DNA of 64,000 bases from a virus. Each line of letters opens with the position of its first letter. The first letter of the stretch is position 1. The DNA lies in IMG/VR virus record IMGVR_UViG_3300043788_000040, positions 1-64,000 of that record; one strand, written 5' to 3'. Shown one piece after another: positions 48,722 to 57,554 of the stretch. Made by a program: the position numbers and the translations under genes. The notes below the pieces were generated by a model. That model saw only the letters and a list, made by a program, of their open reading frames with translations, searched no databases and had not been told where the DNA came from.

Positions 48722-48995
48722 TCTGACGACCAAGACTGTCTGCCTCGCCATCAGCATGCTGATGGCTCTCTTCATGTACATTCCTCTGTTCAGGCGATTC
48801 GCTAAGCGTCACCATACCCGTGATCTCTCAAAGACTTTCTGCTGGCTCAATTTTGCAGTCCAAGTGAACAACGGCGTGCTGGCATTTTCGGAGCATGCTC
48901 CTTTTCTCGTTTTCTGGTATTCGGTGCAGACCGTTACCACGGGAATTACTCTGTGGCTGGTCTACAAATACTGGGACTTTCCCTCCCCAAAATAG
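48696..48995 (+). CDS. Three-span membrane protein
   Basis: A 99-aa protein with three hydrophobic segments (about residues 13-31, 48-66 and 71-91). The first ends in IPLFRRFAKRH and the third begins FWYSVQTVTTG; this layout and size resemble SemiSWEET/PQ-loop proteins, but the match is weak. It overlaps the previous gene by 26 nt. The function is unknown. Confidence 0.58.
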   Translation: MGLPYLPHDLTTKTVCLAISMLMALFMYIPLFRRFAKRHHTRDLSKTFCWLNFAVQVNNGVLAFSEHAPFLVFWYSVQTVTTGITLWLVYKYWDFPSPK

Positions 48996-49038
48996 CCCCA
49001 AAATACTCACTACGGAACCCTCCTAAGGAGGCATTCAC

Positions 49039-49203
49039 ATGACAATTCTCATCGGTATCCCCAGCGTTATCACCGCCGCACTCACTTGGTCCCACGCAGC
49101 GGTTGCAGTAATCGGTGCGGTTGCGCACAAAATCTGGTCAAAGCTCGTCGGAGCCGAAAAGGCTGCCGCGGCCGAGATCGCAAAGCTCAAGTCCAAGGTC
49201 TAA
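49039..49203 (+). CDS. Small membrane peptide
   Basis: A 54-aa ORF with AAGGAGG upstream. Residues about 3-28 form one hydrophobic helix (ILIGIPSVITAALTW, continuing Ala/Val-rich), followed by an Ala/Lys/Glu amphipathic tail. It is followed immediately by an intrinsic terminator. It could be a small virion or holin-like peptide. Confidence 0.62.
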   Translation: MTILIGIPSVITAALTWSHAAVAVIGAVAHKIWSKLVGAEKAAAAEIAKLKSKV

Positions 49204-49227
49204 CTCCTTTCTCAACCTGATCAAAGG

Positions 49228-49258
49228 AAAGCCCGCCATGTGCGGGCTTTTCGTTTTT
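49228..49258 (+). terminator. Intrinsic terminator
   Basis: GCCCGC (49231-49236) pairs with GCGGGC (49242-49247), extended by AAA/TTT, with loop CATGT and the T-run TTTTCGTTTTT. It ends the transcription unit of the small membrane peptide. A new promoter-like GGTATCAT follows at once. Confidence 0.85.
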
Positions 49259-49274
49259 GCGGTATCATGTCTAT

Positions 49275-50072
49275 GTGACCGAATCACTGACAGAATACCC
49301 AACCATCCCGCTCATCCTTGAACGGGTGCCCAAGCGTCACAACGTCCTGATCGGCAACGATCCCATCCAGGTACGTTTCGCTGAACAAGTCCTCTCCATG
49401 CACCACGGCGTTCTTATCAGGCATGAGCAGGTTCCCGAGGTACGTGACGAGATGGTTCTCGGTAAGGACGAGCCTACGCTTTACCTCGTGGATGTCGTCC
49501 AACAGGTTGACCTGTCCCCGGCCGTCAAGGCTAAGACGGGGGTGTGGTCGCTTGATCTGATTGAGAAGGGCAGCGCCGGGATCAACGCCATCATCCGGCA
49601 TGCGGTCAAACTGCTGGGTATTGCGAAGCCGACCAAAGAGGTCATAACGAAAATCGGCAACGATCTTGTCAAGGACAGCGACCCCAGCAAACGGTATCTC
49701 TTAACCGACATCCGAGCCGCTGTCTGGTATGCTGCTTGGCTCCTAACTGGGCCTGCGGAAAGGAAACTGTCGTGGGTTGCGCCGTGGGAGAACTGGCAGA
49801 CGTGGCTCCCACAAGGGGGCGATGCGCCCTACCGCCTCAACTCTCTGTACTGGGAGCTTGTGAGGTGGACGTTCGCCCAGACTGGAGACGAGCGTGGCTA
49901 CCGTAGGACCGGAGGAAGCTGGGACCCTAAGCGGTTCCAGAAGCTAACAACGCTCCAGCTACCGAAGGACAAGGTCTACGACACCCTCACGGTGCTTTCA
50001 GCTTGGCGGGCACACGGATACGACCCCTACGTGTGCGTGATCCGCATATCAAAAATCTGGGTGACCCAGTAA
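49275..50072 (+). CDS. Unidentified alpha/beta protein
   Basis: A 265-aa protein. Frame analysis allows TTG 49257, but that lies inside the terminator's T-tract; GTG 49275 is 6 nt after the -10-like TATCAT and is preferred, again leaderless. The N-terminal 90 residues look like a Rossmann-type beta-alpha repeat (HNVLIGNDPIQVRFAEQVL, PTLYLVDVVQQV). The rest is helical. Its place beside the HU-like and recombination genes suggests DNA metabolism. No family is claimed. Confidence 0.6.
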   Translation: MTESLTEYPTIPLILERVPKRHNVLIGNDPIQVRFAEQVLSMHHGVLIRHEQVPEVRDEMVLGKDEPTLYLVDVVQQVDLSPAVKAKTGVWSLDLIEKGSAGINAIIRHAVKLLGIAKPTKEVITKIGNDLVKDSDPSKRYLLTDIRAAVWYAAWLLTGPAERKLSWVAPWENWQTWLPQGGDAPYRLNSLYWELVRWTFAQTGDERGYRRTGGSWDPKRFQKLTTLQLPKDKVYDTLTVLSAWRAHGYDPYVCVIRISKIWVTQ

Positions 50073-50132
50073 ACTCGCCTCCTTTTTCCCTTTGTTTCCG
50101 TGAGAACGCGGTATTACATGGCAGAGGGAAAC

Positions 50133-50486
50133 ATGTCAACTGGAAAATCTAAGGCTGGTCGCGAAGATTTGGTCGGGCGGGTGCAGGCAGCCCTCAACCT
50201 GACCACCAAGAAGGAAGCCGAGAACATCGTGGACACGGTGATTGAGGCTCTTGAAGCAACTCTGCTGGCGAACCTCTCCACCGACAAGTTCTCTCTGAAA
50301 CTGAATTCTTTCGGGAAATTCACAGTTAAGCACAAACCCGGTATTTATCGGAAGATACCCTTCACCGGGGAAACGAAGATGACGAGCGCTAAGCGCAAAG
50401 TCAAGTTTGTGACACTCGGTGAACTTCGGAAGAAGGAAGTGGTATCCCAAACTGACACCGAATCTAACACCCAAAAGGAAAACTAA
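50133..50486 (+). CDS. HU/IHF-like DNA-binding protein
   Basis: A 117-aa protein with the HU pattern: TTKKEAENIVDTVIEALEAT (helices 1-2), FSLKLNSFGKFTVKHKPG (beta strands) and RKIPFTGETKMTSA (DNA-binding arm), then KVKFV. I chose ATG 50133, with GAGGGAA 3 nt upstream; earlier starts at 50118 and 50100 would overlap a -10-like GTATTAC. It would bend or compact phage DNA. The C-terminal tail is Thr/Glu/Gln-rich. Confidence 0.8.
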   Translation: MSTGKSKAGREDLVGRVQAALNLTTKKEAENIVDTVIEALEATLLANLSTDKFSLKLNSFGKFTVKHKPGIYRKIPFTGETKMTSAKRKVKFVTLGELRKKEVVSQTDTESNTQKEN

Positions 50487-50488
50487 CT

Positions 50489-51394
50489 ATGGCAATGAAC
50501 ATGCAAACGTTTGACGATGATTTTGAATCAATCCCGACAGCAAAGGCTGGAACGACCGCAGCGGCAGCAACAGCAACCGCCACGGCTCCGGCAGCCCAAG
50601 CAGGAAACGCATCAGCGGTTCCGGCAAAGTCCACCCCGCCCGCCAAGGCAGCCGCAGCCGAAGAGGAAACCTCTCCGAAAGGCACGACTGTAGACGACAA
50701 CGAGAACCTCTCCACCGACTTTGACGACGAGAAGGTCTACGCTCGCCCCGGCCAACTGAACCGTGTCCGCCCCGATAAGGGCAAAGCTTCACGTTTCGCA
50801 TTCATCCCGAAGGAATGGGTTGCTCCGCAAACCGCCAAGTCCCACTGGGTAGACACGACCCGTGACGGCAAGGCAACAAAGGTTCGTGTGCGCTGCCTCA
50901 CCCCCATCGGCGCTGAAGGTGAGCAGGCATTTTGCTGCACCACCCTCGGAGAAGACGGCAAGATTGAAGTGGTCGCACTGGTTGTCCACTATACCAACGC
51001 CGACCCCGTAACTGGCAAGTACGAGAAGGACAAGGACGGCAACTTCCCTCCGGTTGAGTTTGAGATCGGATTCGTTGGTCTGTCCGGCTTCAACATGCGC
51101 CAGATCAAGAAGCTCCCTGATGAAGACTCCACCCCGTTCAAGATTGACATCGTGATGACTCACGCTGACGGTCGTGCATTCGGGTACGAATTCAACCGCA
51201 AGTCCAACACCCCACGCTGGACGCTGGACCCAGAAGTTGCAGCAAAGGTCAAGGCGGCAGCACAGCGCTTCCTAGACGGTAAGGCGCTGCGTGGAAAACT
51301 CGGCCAGAAGATGAACGAAATCGAGTGGAAGGCACTGCTCTCCGGCAAGAAGGTCGGCGGCGACGCAACACTCGGAAACGTGGAAGAACTGTAA
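50489..51394 (+). CDS. Possible ssDNA-binding protein
   Basis: A 301-aa protein. The first 75 residues are Ala/Thr/Pro-rich and disordered. Residues about 90-250 are beta-rich and contain SRFAFIPKEWVAP and VRCLTPIGAEGEQAFCC, a layout reminiscent of phage gp32-like single-strand binding proteins. It lies 2 nt after the HU-like gene and near RecA, exonuclease and helicase genes, and is followed by a strong terminator, which suits an abundant protein. The assignment rests on context and is tentative. Confidence 0.45.
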   Translation: MAMNMQTFDDDFESIPTAKAGTTAAAATATATAPAAQAGNASAVPAKSTPPAKAAAAEEETSPKGTTVDDNENLSTDFDDEKVYARPGQLNRVRPDKGKASRFAFIPKEWVAPQTAKSHWVDTTRDGKATKVRVRCLTPIGAEGEQAFCCTTLGEDGKIEVVALVVHYTNADPVTGKYEKDKDGNFPPVEFEIGFVGLSGFNMRQIKKLPDEDSTPFKIDIVMTHADGRAFGYEFNRKSNTPRWTLDPEVAAKVKAAAQRFLDGKALRGKLGQKMNEIEWKALLSGKKVGGDATLGNVEEL

Positions 51395-51417
51395 ATCGGC
51401 TGTACATCGGCAGTACC

Positions 51418-51447
51418 GGGGGGTCGGGCAATCCTGACCCCCTTTTT
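51418..51447 (+). terminator. Intrinsic terminator
   Basis: GGGGGTC (51419-51425) pairs with GACCCCC (51436-51442), followed by TTTTT (51443-51447). It ends the HU/ssDNA-binding-like unit. Confidence 0.85.
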
Positions 51448-51459
51448 CTTGGAGGAACA

Positions 51460-51702
51460 ATGTCTTATTACACTGTAGATGTAGATTCCGGGGGGACTTT
51501 AGGAAAGATCAAGTTTATCGAAGAAAAGATTGAACTTGGCGACGTGTTCCCACTGGAGGGTAAGGTATACCGTGTGAACTATGTGCTGATTGCGCACCCT
51601 GTTGGGGCAGCTTTCGGCTCAGAGGAGAGGTACTTGCGCGTCACCGACCTGGGAGCAGGACGCCTTGTCCTTCCAGATGTCCGTGTAGAGGCGAGGGTTT
51701 GA
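51460..51702 (+). CDS. Hypothetical protein
   Basis: An 80-aa beta-rich protein (YYTVDVDSGGTLGKIKFIEE) with GGAGG 4 nt before the ATG. The longer frame upstream crosses the terminator, so this start is preferred. It overlaps the next gene (TGATG). The function is unknown. Confidence 0.62.
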   Translation: MSYYTVDVDSGGTLGKIKFIEEKIELGDVFPLEGKVYRVNYVLIAHPVGAAFGSEERYLRVTDLGAGRLVLPDVRVEARV

Positions 51703-51950
51703 TGGCAGCTTATACACTCAGCCATAATCAAGGCGGTCGTTTTTACGCCGTGCAGCTTGAGATCGTAGGTTCAGACGGACCCGGCGAAATGGGACAATTG
51801 GACAGCGATCCCCGCAACGCGAGGGTAGGCGACATCATCACTTGCGAACATGGAGTTTACAAAGTCCGTCCCGGTGGCAGGCAGATACTAATCGGTGATG
51901 CCCTTGCTAGTCCTTGCCATCTCAAGGTGGAAAAGGTTGAAAATCTGTAA
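51702..51950 (+). CDS. Hypothetical protein
   Basis: An 82-aa beta-rich protein (GGRFYAVQLEIVGSDGPGEM, DIITCEHGVYKVRPGG) of similar size and fold style to the preceding one; they may be distant relatives. It overlaps the next gene by 14 nt. The function is unknown. Confidence 0.6.
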   Translation: MAAYTLSHNQGGRFYAVQLEIVGSDGPGEMGQLDSDPRNARVGDIITCEHGVYKVRPGGRQILIGDALASPCHLKVEKVENL

Positions 51951-52392
51951 GGATTGTGGGCAGGACGAAACGACGGTGATTTTTCCGAAGAATCGTTTGG
52001 TGTGTCGGGAGTGTTTTAACAAGAAGCTTAAGGCTTACCCCTCTCAACAACGGTCATTCCGCGCACCGTACCTGCGTGACTGGCGCATCAAGAATCCGTT
52101 GAAACAGCGTGAGTACGATCTTCGTGCCAGCTATGATGCGACCCCGGAACAGGTAGATGTGATCCTCGCTTGGGATGGCGGGCCTTGTTCCGCGTGCGGG
52201 AAGCAACTGTTGAAGTTCGGAACGGGGTTGGACGAAGCCTGTATTGACCACGACCATGAGACTGGGTCTTTGCGCGGGATCATTTGCGGAGCCTGCAACA
52301 GGGCGATGGGGCTTGTGAAGGACAGCGTTGAGCATCTGAGGCAGTTGGAAGCCTATTTGCAGGGAGAACGGTTATTCTCATACTGGGCCTAG
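51937..52392 (+). CDS. Recombination endonuclease VII-like nuclease
   Basis: A 151-aa His-Me finger nuclease. The signature is complete: CSACGKQ, then CIDHDHETGSLRGIICGACN and AMGLVKDS, with Asp-His-Asp-His as the metal and catalytic site. CKDCG and CREC in the N-terminal part form another zinc site. T4 endonuclease VII cuts branched DNA before packaging. TTG 51937 is the likely start, giving MKICKDCG; the frame is open to 51895, but this would overlap the previous gene by 56 nt. Confidence 0.85.
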   Translation: MKICKDCGQDETTVIFPKNRLVCRECFNKKLKAYPSQQRSFRAPYLRDWRIKNPLKQREYDLRASYDATPEQVDVILAWDGGPCSACGKQLLKFGTGLDEACIDHDHETGSLRGIICGACNRAMGLVKDSVEHLRQLEAYLQGERLFSYWA

Positions 52393-53123
52393 ACTTTGAG
52401 ACGACAGGACTGAACATACCGACCATCGGCGTGACGGAAATCGGTATGGTTCTTTGGGACACAGACCTGAACGCCCCCGTCAAGCTATTCGGCACCCTCG
52501 TTGATCCAGCCCCATACGCCGTGTGGGAGCCGGGCGTTGAAAAGGTCAACGGTCTGACTCGTGAAATCTGCGCCAAGTTCGGCATGGAAGATGAGAAAGC
52601 CCTCAAGACTGTGCTCTCGTGGTATGGGAGCGCGGACGTTGCCTGCGCTCACAACGGCAACGCTTTTGACAAACCCCTGCTTGAAACGTGGGCGACTAGG
52701 TACGGCCTCGATGCCCAGAAGAGTAAAGTTTGGCTTGATACACGGGCAGATTTAGAGCGCCCGCCACGTGATAGCCATCGCCTCGGCTACATGGCGTCGG
52801 ATCACGGATTCCTGAATCCCTTCCCCCACAGAGCTATGTTTGACGTCATGACCATGCTCACAATTCTGACAGCCCGTGACATTTCAAAGGCCCCGCCGAA
52901 GTACGATTTGGACTCCGTCTTGGTTGTGGCAAAGTCTCCGCTTCGTGTTGTGAAAGCTCTGGTTAGCTTTGACCAGAAAGAGGCGGCGAAGACACGGGGC
53001 TACCATCCGATTTACGAAAACGGGAAGTTCAACCGTTGGGAACTTGAGGTCAAGGAATGCAATCTTGAGAAGGAACGTGAGGCGGCTCGCCTCGCGGGAT
53101 TTGAAATCGAGATTATTCGATAA
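52374..53123 (+). CDS. DnaQ-like 3'-5' exonuclease with probable AUU start
   Basis: A 249-aa DEDD exonuclease. ExoI motif LGLDFETTGL, ExoII AHNGNAFDKPLL and ExoIII HRAMFDVM are all present. The ExoI motif lies upstream of the first GTG (52431). No ATG, GTG or TTG exists in frame between the in-frame stop at 52329 and that GTG. Translation must therefore begin at a rare codon, best ATT 52374, which lies 6-7 nt after AGGGAGA. It overlaps the endonuclease VII gene by 19 nt. It may proofread or trim ends during recombination. Confidence 0.78.
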   Translation: MLILGLDFETTGLNIPTIGVTEIGMVLWDTDLNAPVKLFGTLVDPAPYAVWEPGVEKVNGLTREICAKFGMEDEKALKTVLSWYGSADVACAHNGNAFDKPLLETWATRYGLDAQKSKVWLDTRADLERPPRDSHRLGYMASDHGFLNPFPHRAMFDVMTMLTILTARDISKAPPKYDLDSVLVVAKSPLRVVKALVSFDQKEAAKTRGYHPIYENGKFNRWELEVKECNLEKEREAARLAGFEIEIIR

Positions 53124-53250
53124 ACCGATTGGTTCAATCAACCTTTTGAATTTGCCAGTGTTAGCTAGAAAACTGGCTTTCTAATCCCCTAATCAAGTGC
53201 TAGTATTTAAGTTGAGACGCACGTCGTGGCGGAAGCCACATTGGGGAAAT

Positions 53251-54729
53251 ATGCAGATCAAAAAATTGCTGTTCGCTGCCTTGATGCTCCTTTTCGTCGC
53301 CGGGACGGCATCCGCCCAATCCCAGCCCTCCCAGTTACCGTTCTTCTTTCCAAAGGGGTTCCACCAGACCTCTGACCCGATCCTTCAAAGGGAAGAGTAC
53401 GTCCGCTGGCTGACTAGCACGTGGAATTGCAACCAAGGCGGTAGCGGTGGCTTCAACATGACGATCCCAGGTTCGGACAGCATCCGCATCCAGACCAACA
53501 CCGTCAGCACCGACAGCGTTACCGAGAACCCAGCCAAGATGACGATGGTCTTTGACCACTACATCAAGCAGGCTGACGGGACGATTCGTTACACCGACCT
53601 GTGCCACACCGAAATCCTTACTCCCGCACAGTTCAAGGTCGTCACTGATGGCTTGCAGAAACAGGCTGTTGACGCGGCTCAGCGTGACTACGACTTCTAC
53701 GTGGTCATCTACGACAAGTCCATTGAAGCACGTGCCGCCAAGCTCGGTATCTCCAAGGCTGATTTGATCAAACAGTTGGATGAAAAGGTCCCCGGCTACA
53801 ACGTGACGTGGCGTGAAGTTCACCGCATCCCGAAGCCGATGCACCCGTCTGACTTCGTCCCCCGTGAACTCCACCTCGGGTTCAACCCTCCGCTGGGCGG
53901 AATCCTCGGCGTGACGTGGCTCAACACCGGAGTCATCTACTACAACCCGGATGCGTGGATCACCGACGCCCTGAACGGCATCCCGAAGGTCATGCAGCAC
54001 GAGGAAGTCCACGGCAACATCAACATCCAGAAGTGGCCCCTCTCGCAGGCGTTTGACGTGGAGCTTATCGCTAGCATTCCCGAGATGTTGTACCCTGAGA
54101 ACCAGACGGACTTCCCGTCACACGGCTACGCCAAAGACATCCGTGAGCTTGCGCAGATTTACTACGGCATGGACTGGGCTGAAATGCAGAGGCAGATCGT
54201 GAAGTTTGACTACGCGGGCAACACCGTGTACGACGACGCAAAGTTCGTGTACTACTACAAGCAGATTGACCAGATCAAAGCCGAGATGATGAAGTTCTTC
54301 ATGGACGTCACCATCCCCGAGTTTGAATCCGACCCAGTCTGGTGGAGTGCCGTGAACGATATACGTGGGGACAGCAACACCGTGTTCCGTGTCACGATGG
54401 CAGACCACTACCAGATTTGCTCACTCGGTGGCTGTGCCGCTTCCAGCGAATGGTTGGAGACGCACAAGGATGAAATCCTAGCAACCGCCCAACGAGCCTT
54501 TACTGCCGGAATCGGCAAGGATCGCAGCAGCGGCAACTTCAACGTGACGCCGTGGATGCTGGAACAATACAACAAGCTGTTTACTCCTGCGGAACAGGTG
54601 AACATTGAGAAGTACTTCCGCCAGCACCCGGAACAGCTTAAGAATCTGCGTACGATGACTCCCGCCGAGGCGGTGGTCTTCATGCAGCGCTTCAAAGTCA
54701 ACTCGCTTGACAAGGTGACAGCACAATGA
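53251..54729 (+). CDS. Secreted zincin-like metallopeptidase
   Basis: A 492-aa protein with a classic signal peptide (residues 1-22, ending TASA before Gln). HEEVH at about residues 250-254 is the HExxH zinc site, preceded by the hydrophobic KVMQ and followed by an FDVELIAS glutamate candidate about 21 residues later, as in gluzincins. The N-terminal 200 residues are an unidentified domain. It would work outside the cytoplasm on an envelope or external protein. The ATG overlap with the lipoprotein gene downstream indicates a paired system. Confidence 0.72.
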   Translation: MQIKKLLFAALMLLFVAGTASAQSQPSQLPFFFPKGFHQTSDPILQREEYVRWLTSTWNCNQGGSGGFNMTIPGSDSIRIQTNTVSTDSVTENPAKMTMVFDHYIKQADGTIRYTDLCHTEILTPAQFKVVTDGLQKQAVDAAQRDYDFYVVIYDKSIEARAAKLGISKADLIKQLDEKVPGYNVTWREVHRIPKPMHPSDFVPRELHLGFNPPLGGILGVTWLNTGVIYYNPDAWITDALNGIPKVMQHEEVHGNINIQKWPLSQAFDVELIASIPEMLYPENQTDFPSHGYAKDIRELAQIYYGMDWAEMQRQIVKFDYAGNTVYDDAKFVYYYKQIDQIKAEMMKFFMDVTIPEFESDPVWWSAVNDIRGDSNTVFRVTMADHYQICSLGGCAASSEWLETHKDEILATAQRAFTAGIGKDRSSGNFNVTPWMLEQYNKLFTPAEQVNIEKYFRQHPEQLKNLRTMTPAEAVVFMQRFKVNSLDKVTAQ

Positions 54730-56414
54730 AAATCCAAATCGTAGCCACGCTTCTGCTTTCCGCGCTGCTGGTCGGTTGCGCTCCGCCGTACCGCCAGACG
54801 TTCAACGACGAGGGCAGCCAAAAGGGCTGGACTCAGAAGCAGACCGACGCAGCCTTCGCATACGCTGACCGCATCTTCTGGTCACGTGAGACTGCCGACA
54901 ACAAGTACGTCATCGTCTACGGCAAGGTTCCCGTCTCCAAGGTGCGTGAGCAGCTTGAAGGCACCCTGAAGGATTTGGACGCTTCCCTTGACCCGAAGAA
55001 CAAGGAAATGAAGCAGTACCTTGACACGTTCAATCTGCGTGAAGACGCTAAGCACGACCAAGAGGTCGCACAAGCGATTTATGACCGTCTGCGTGCCGCT
55101 GAACTTCAAACCGCGTTCAAGCAGAAGATGGGCGACATCGCCGAGTACGGCCCGGAAGCCGAAATGGCACAGGGCTACAGCGCCCGCCGCCTCTACGTGG
55201 ACAAGCCGCTCGTTGACGCATTCCCATTCAACTCCGACGTGATTGACGCTGCGAGGAAGGCTGGTACACTCAAGCAGGTCGCCACGCTGACCATTGACCA
55301 GTCCAATCAGTACGATCACAAGGACCCGAACCCGAACAACCCGGATGAGCCGAACGATTTCATCTGGAAGGCACGTAATCAGAAGATGATCCTGACCGAG
55401 TACAAGATCATTGACATTGACAAGCCGCTAGACAACAGGGGCGACTACATTGAAGGCTACCGTGTCGTGGACAACAAGCAGGAACAGTACCCGGCTATCA
55501 GGGTGTTCTTCCCGCCGTCCGGCAGCATGGCTCTTATGCTGATTGACGCTGATGAGAACGGCATGCCAGGATTCGGTGTGCCCGACATCATTCAGGAAAT
55601 TTCTTCGCAGACCAACCTGACCGATTTGATGCAGAACTCCAGCTTGATCAACAGCCTCTTTGACAAGAAGGAAGCTAAGAAAGATCAGACGACTGGACCC
55701 GCACAGCTATTCAAGATTGAAATCGCTCCTCTCGGGGCGAAGGTGGACGAATGGACGAAGTCCGGGGACTCTACCGGATGGATCGTGCCGTTCAAGTACA
55801 CGAACCTCACGGGCGATAACTACAACATCCGTATCAAGTACAAGCCCATCGCGCCAGTTGACATCGCCGCAGGCGAGAACGCTGGTCACAGCCACAGTGA
55901 GTACTTGCAGCTTGAGTACATTGAAAAGGAATACACCAAGACCGGGGACAAGTACACGCCGTCCGCTGGCAGGGTGATTGAGTACTACCGCCCGAAGGGG
56001 GACTTTGCCGGGAAGGTGAAGGCTCAAGTGCTGTACAACGAAGACACCAAGAAACTTCAGTTCCAGTTTGAAGACGGCTCCGTCGTTGAGGGGTTTGTCA
56101 CACCGGGCAAGAACAAGTTCATTGAAGATGCCCCGTATGCCAAGTCCTACAACGAAGGGCAGAAGCGTTACTGGATTGAGTCTTCTAACAACGACGGCAA
56201 GTACGACAAGCGCAAGATCGTCGGGCAGCCCATGCAACAGACGGGACAGTACACCGACAACGAAGCGCAAGCAGCGCAGCCGAATCAGGCAAGCGCCAAC
56301 CCAGACATGGACGAGAACCGCAAGCCGCAAATCAACCTCGGCTGCACGAACCACTTTGACATCTTGAACTCACAGTGGGCTTGCGTGCCGAACTCGGCCC
56401 TACCGAAGCAATAA
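54726..56414 (+). CDS. Lipoprotein partner of the secreted peptidase
   Basis: A 562-aa protein with a lipoprotein signal: hydrophobic residues 5-16, then LVGC with lipidated Cys18. The remainder is charged and soluble: helical up to residue about 160, then beta-rich regions (LYNEDTKKLQFQFEDGSVVE). The last 60 residues are Gln/Asn/Pro-rich. It would be anchored to a host membrane. ATGA overlap couples it to the peptidase. A role as substrate, cofactor or anchor is inferred only. Confidence 0.7.
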   Translation: MKIQIVATLLLSALLVGCAPPYRQTFNDEGSQKGWTQKQTDAAFAYADRIFWSRETADNKYVIVYGKVPVSKVREQLEGTLKDLDASLDPKNKEMKQYLDTFNLREDAKHDQEVAQAIYDRLRAAELQTAFKQKMGDIAEYGPEAEMAQGYSARRLYVDKPLVDAFPFNSDVIDAARKAGTLKQVATLTIDQSNQYDHKDPNPNNPDEPNDFIWKARNQKMILTEYKIIDIDKPLDNRGDYIEGYRVVDNKQEQYPAIRVFFPPSGSMALMLIDADENGMPGFGVPDIIQEISSQTNLTDLMQNSSLINSLFDKKEAKKDQTTGPAQLFKIEIAPLGAKVDEWTKSGDSTGWIVPFKYTNLTGDNYNIRIKYKPIAPVDIAAGENAGHSHSEYLQLEYIEKEYTKTGDKYTPSAGRVIEYYRPKGDFAGKVKAQVLYNEDTKKLQFQFEDGSVVEGFVTPGKNKFIEDAPYAKSYNEGQKRYWIESSNNDGKYDKRKIVGQPMQQTGQYTDNEAQAAQPNQASANPDMDENRKPQINLGCTNHFDILNSQWACVPNSALPKQ

Positions 56415-56445
56415 TACTTTCCGCCCTATGGCATAGGAGCGGAAC

Positions 56446-56610
56446 ATGACACCACTGCTTATGTATGCCGCCTTCGCTGGCGGAATGGGTTGGGGAATTA
56501 GTAAGAAAAGGTGGGGCGTGGCTGCATTTTTCGGGGCTATGCTTGTCTGGATGATTGTCGTTCAGCTTGCCGTCGCTCTCATGTCAAGTCACGCGGGCGT
56601 CTCGCTCTAA
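56446..56610 (+). CDS. Small two-span membrane protein
   Basis: A 54-aa ORF with AGGAGCGG upstream. Hydrophobic segments span about residues 4-17 and 27-46, separated by KKRWG, giving a hairpin in the membrane. It follows the lipoprotein by 31 nt. It may assist the peptidase/lipoprotein pair or act as a holin-like peptide. Confidence 0.62.
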   Translation: MTPLLMYAAFAGGMGWGISKKRWGVAAFFGAMLVWMIVVQLAVALMSSHAGVSL

Positions 56611-56648
56611 ACCCGTATTGAAAACCCTAAACTGGCGTATTAAGAGGC

Positions 56649-57554
56649 ATGCCTCGCGCCGTCAAAGTCAAAGAGCCTATCCCTCTTTTGTTTCCTGACC
56701 CGAACCCACGCATCAAGCGCTGGATGATTCTCGGTCTTGACCCGTCCGTATCCCGAACTGGATTCGCATTGCTTGATGTTCGCCCCGCACTCGCACACAC
56801 TCCTGAAGAAGGTCCATACACCGACGCGAGATGGCTTGCTGCTGGCTCCGCCAAACCTGACAAGATTGATGACGACCTGCTTGACGCACGCACGACGGTG
56901 TGGATTCGTGCTAAGGCAGTCGCTCTGTATCTTCGGGAAGTCATCAAGTCCGTTGCACCACCAAAGAAAGAGGCGGACAACCCTTATGGCGATTTTGAAC
57001 CGGGACACCCAAAATCCGATGTGGGTCTCATCGTCTCCATGGAATACCCAACACCCAACAACGACTACCTTTGGTCAATGAACAGAATCATCAACCTTGT
57101 CCTGTTTGACGACAGCGAGGTCGCCGAGTCATTCGGTGAAGTCAGGATTATGCTGACCAATGCGAGCACGCTCCGTTCACTGATGGGGTTGACCCAGCGG
57201 GGCAACCAGAACAAGGGCGAGAACATCCTGAAGGCGTACGAGTTCATTGACAGGAAGCGGTTCCCACAGCTTGACTCTGACGCTTGCGACGCGATCCTGC
57301 TGTGCATGATGGGGCGGCATGCGGCCTCCATCACGCTGGGCACCAAAGAAGAAGTACCGGAACGCTTCCTGACCAGCATGTGCAACGCCACGCAGGAGAA
57401 CAAGGGCAAGGGGCGCAACGCCTATGTCCGCACGAAGGGGCAGCTTCACAGGACGGAGTACTGGTACAAGTACGAACGCCGCAGCTATGCGGTCGCCGTC
57501 AAGGATGCTTCTAATCCGAAAAAGAACCTGAGTCGGGTCAATTTCAGTATCTAG
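56649..57554 (+). CDS. RuvC-like resolvase/RNase H-fold nuclease
   Basis: A 301-aa protein with the RuvC active-site order: Asp31 in LGLDPS, a Glu near residue 131 in IVSMEYP, and Asp residues near 208-214 in LDSDACDAI followed by LLCMMGRHA. This nuclease family cuts Holliday junctions. It is longer than RuvC (about 170 aa) at both ends. It lies between the membrane genes and recA, with the -10-like GTATTAA 5 nt before the ATG. Confidence 0.78.
   Translation: MPRAVKVKEPIPLLFPDPNPRIKRWMILGLDPSVSRTGFALLDVRPALAHTPEEGPYTDARWLAAGSAKPDKIDDDLLDARTTVWIRAKAVALYLREVIKSVAPPKKEADNPYGDFEPGHPKSDVGLIVSMEYPTPNNDYLWSMNRIINLVLFDDSEVAESFGEVRIMLTNASTLRSLMGLTQRGNQNKGENILKAYEFIDRKRFPQLDSDACDAILLCMMGRHAASITLGTKEEVPERFLTSMCNATQENKGKGRNAYVRTKGQLHRTEYWYKYERRSYAVAVKDASNPKKNLSRVNFSI

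Noticed and set aside
49257-49274. TTG 49257 as start of the 49275 gene
   Set aside because: It lies in the T-tract of the preceding terminator, so it would rarely be on the mRNA.
50489-51394. Firm assignment of the 301-aa protein as single-strand DNA-binding protein
   Set aside because: The resemblance is to size, layout and context only; I kept it as a tentative call.
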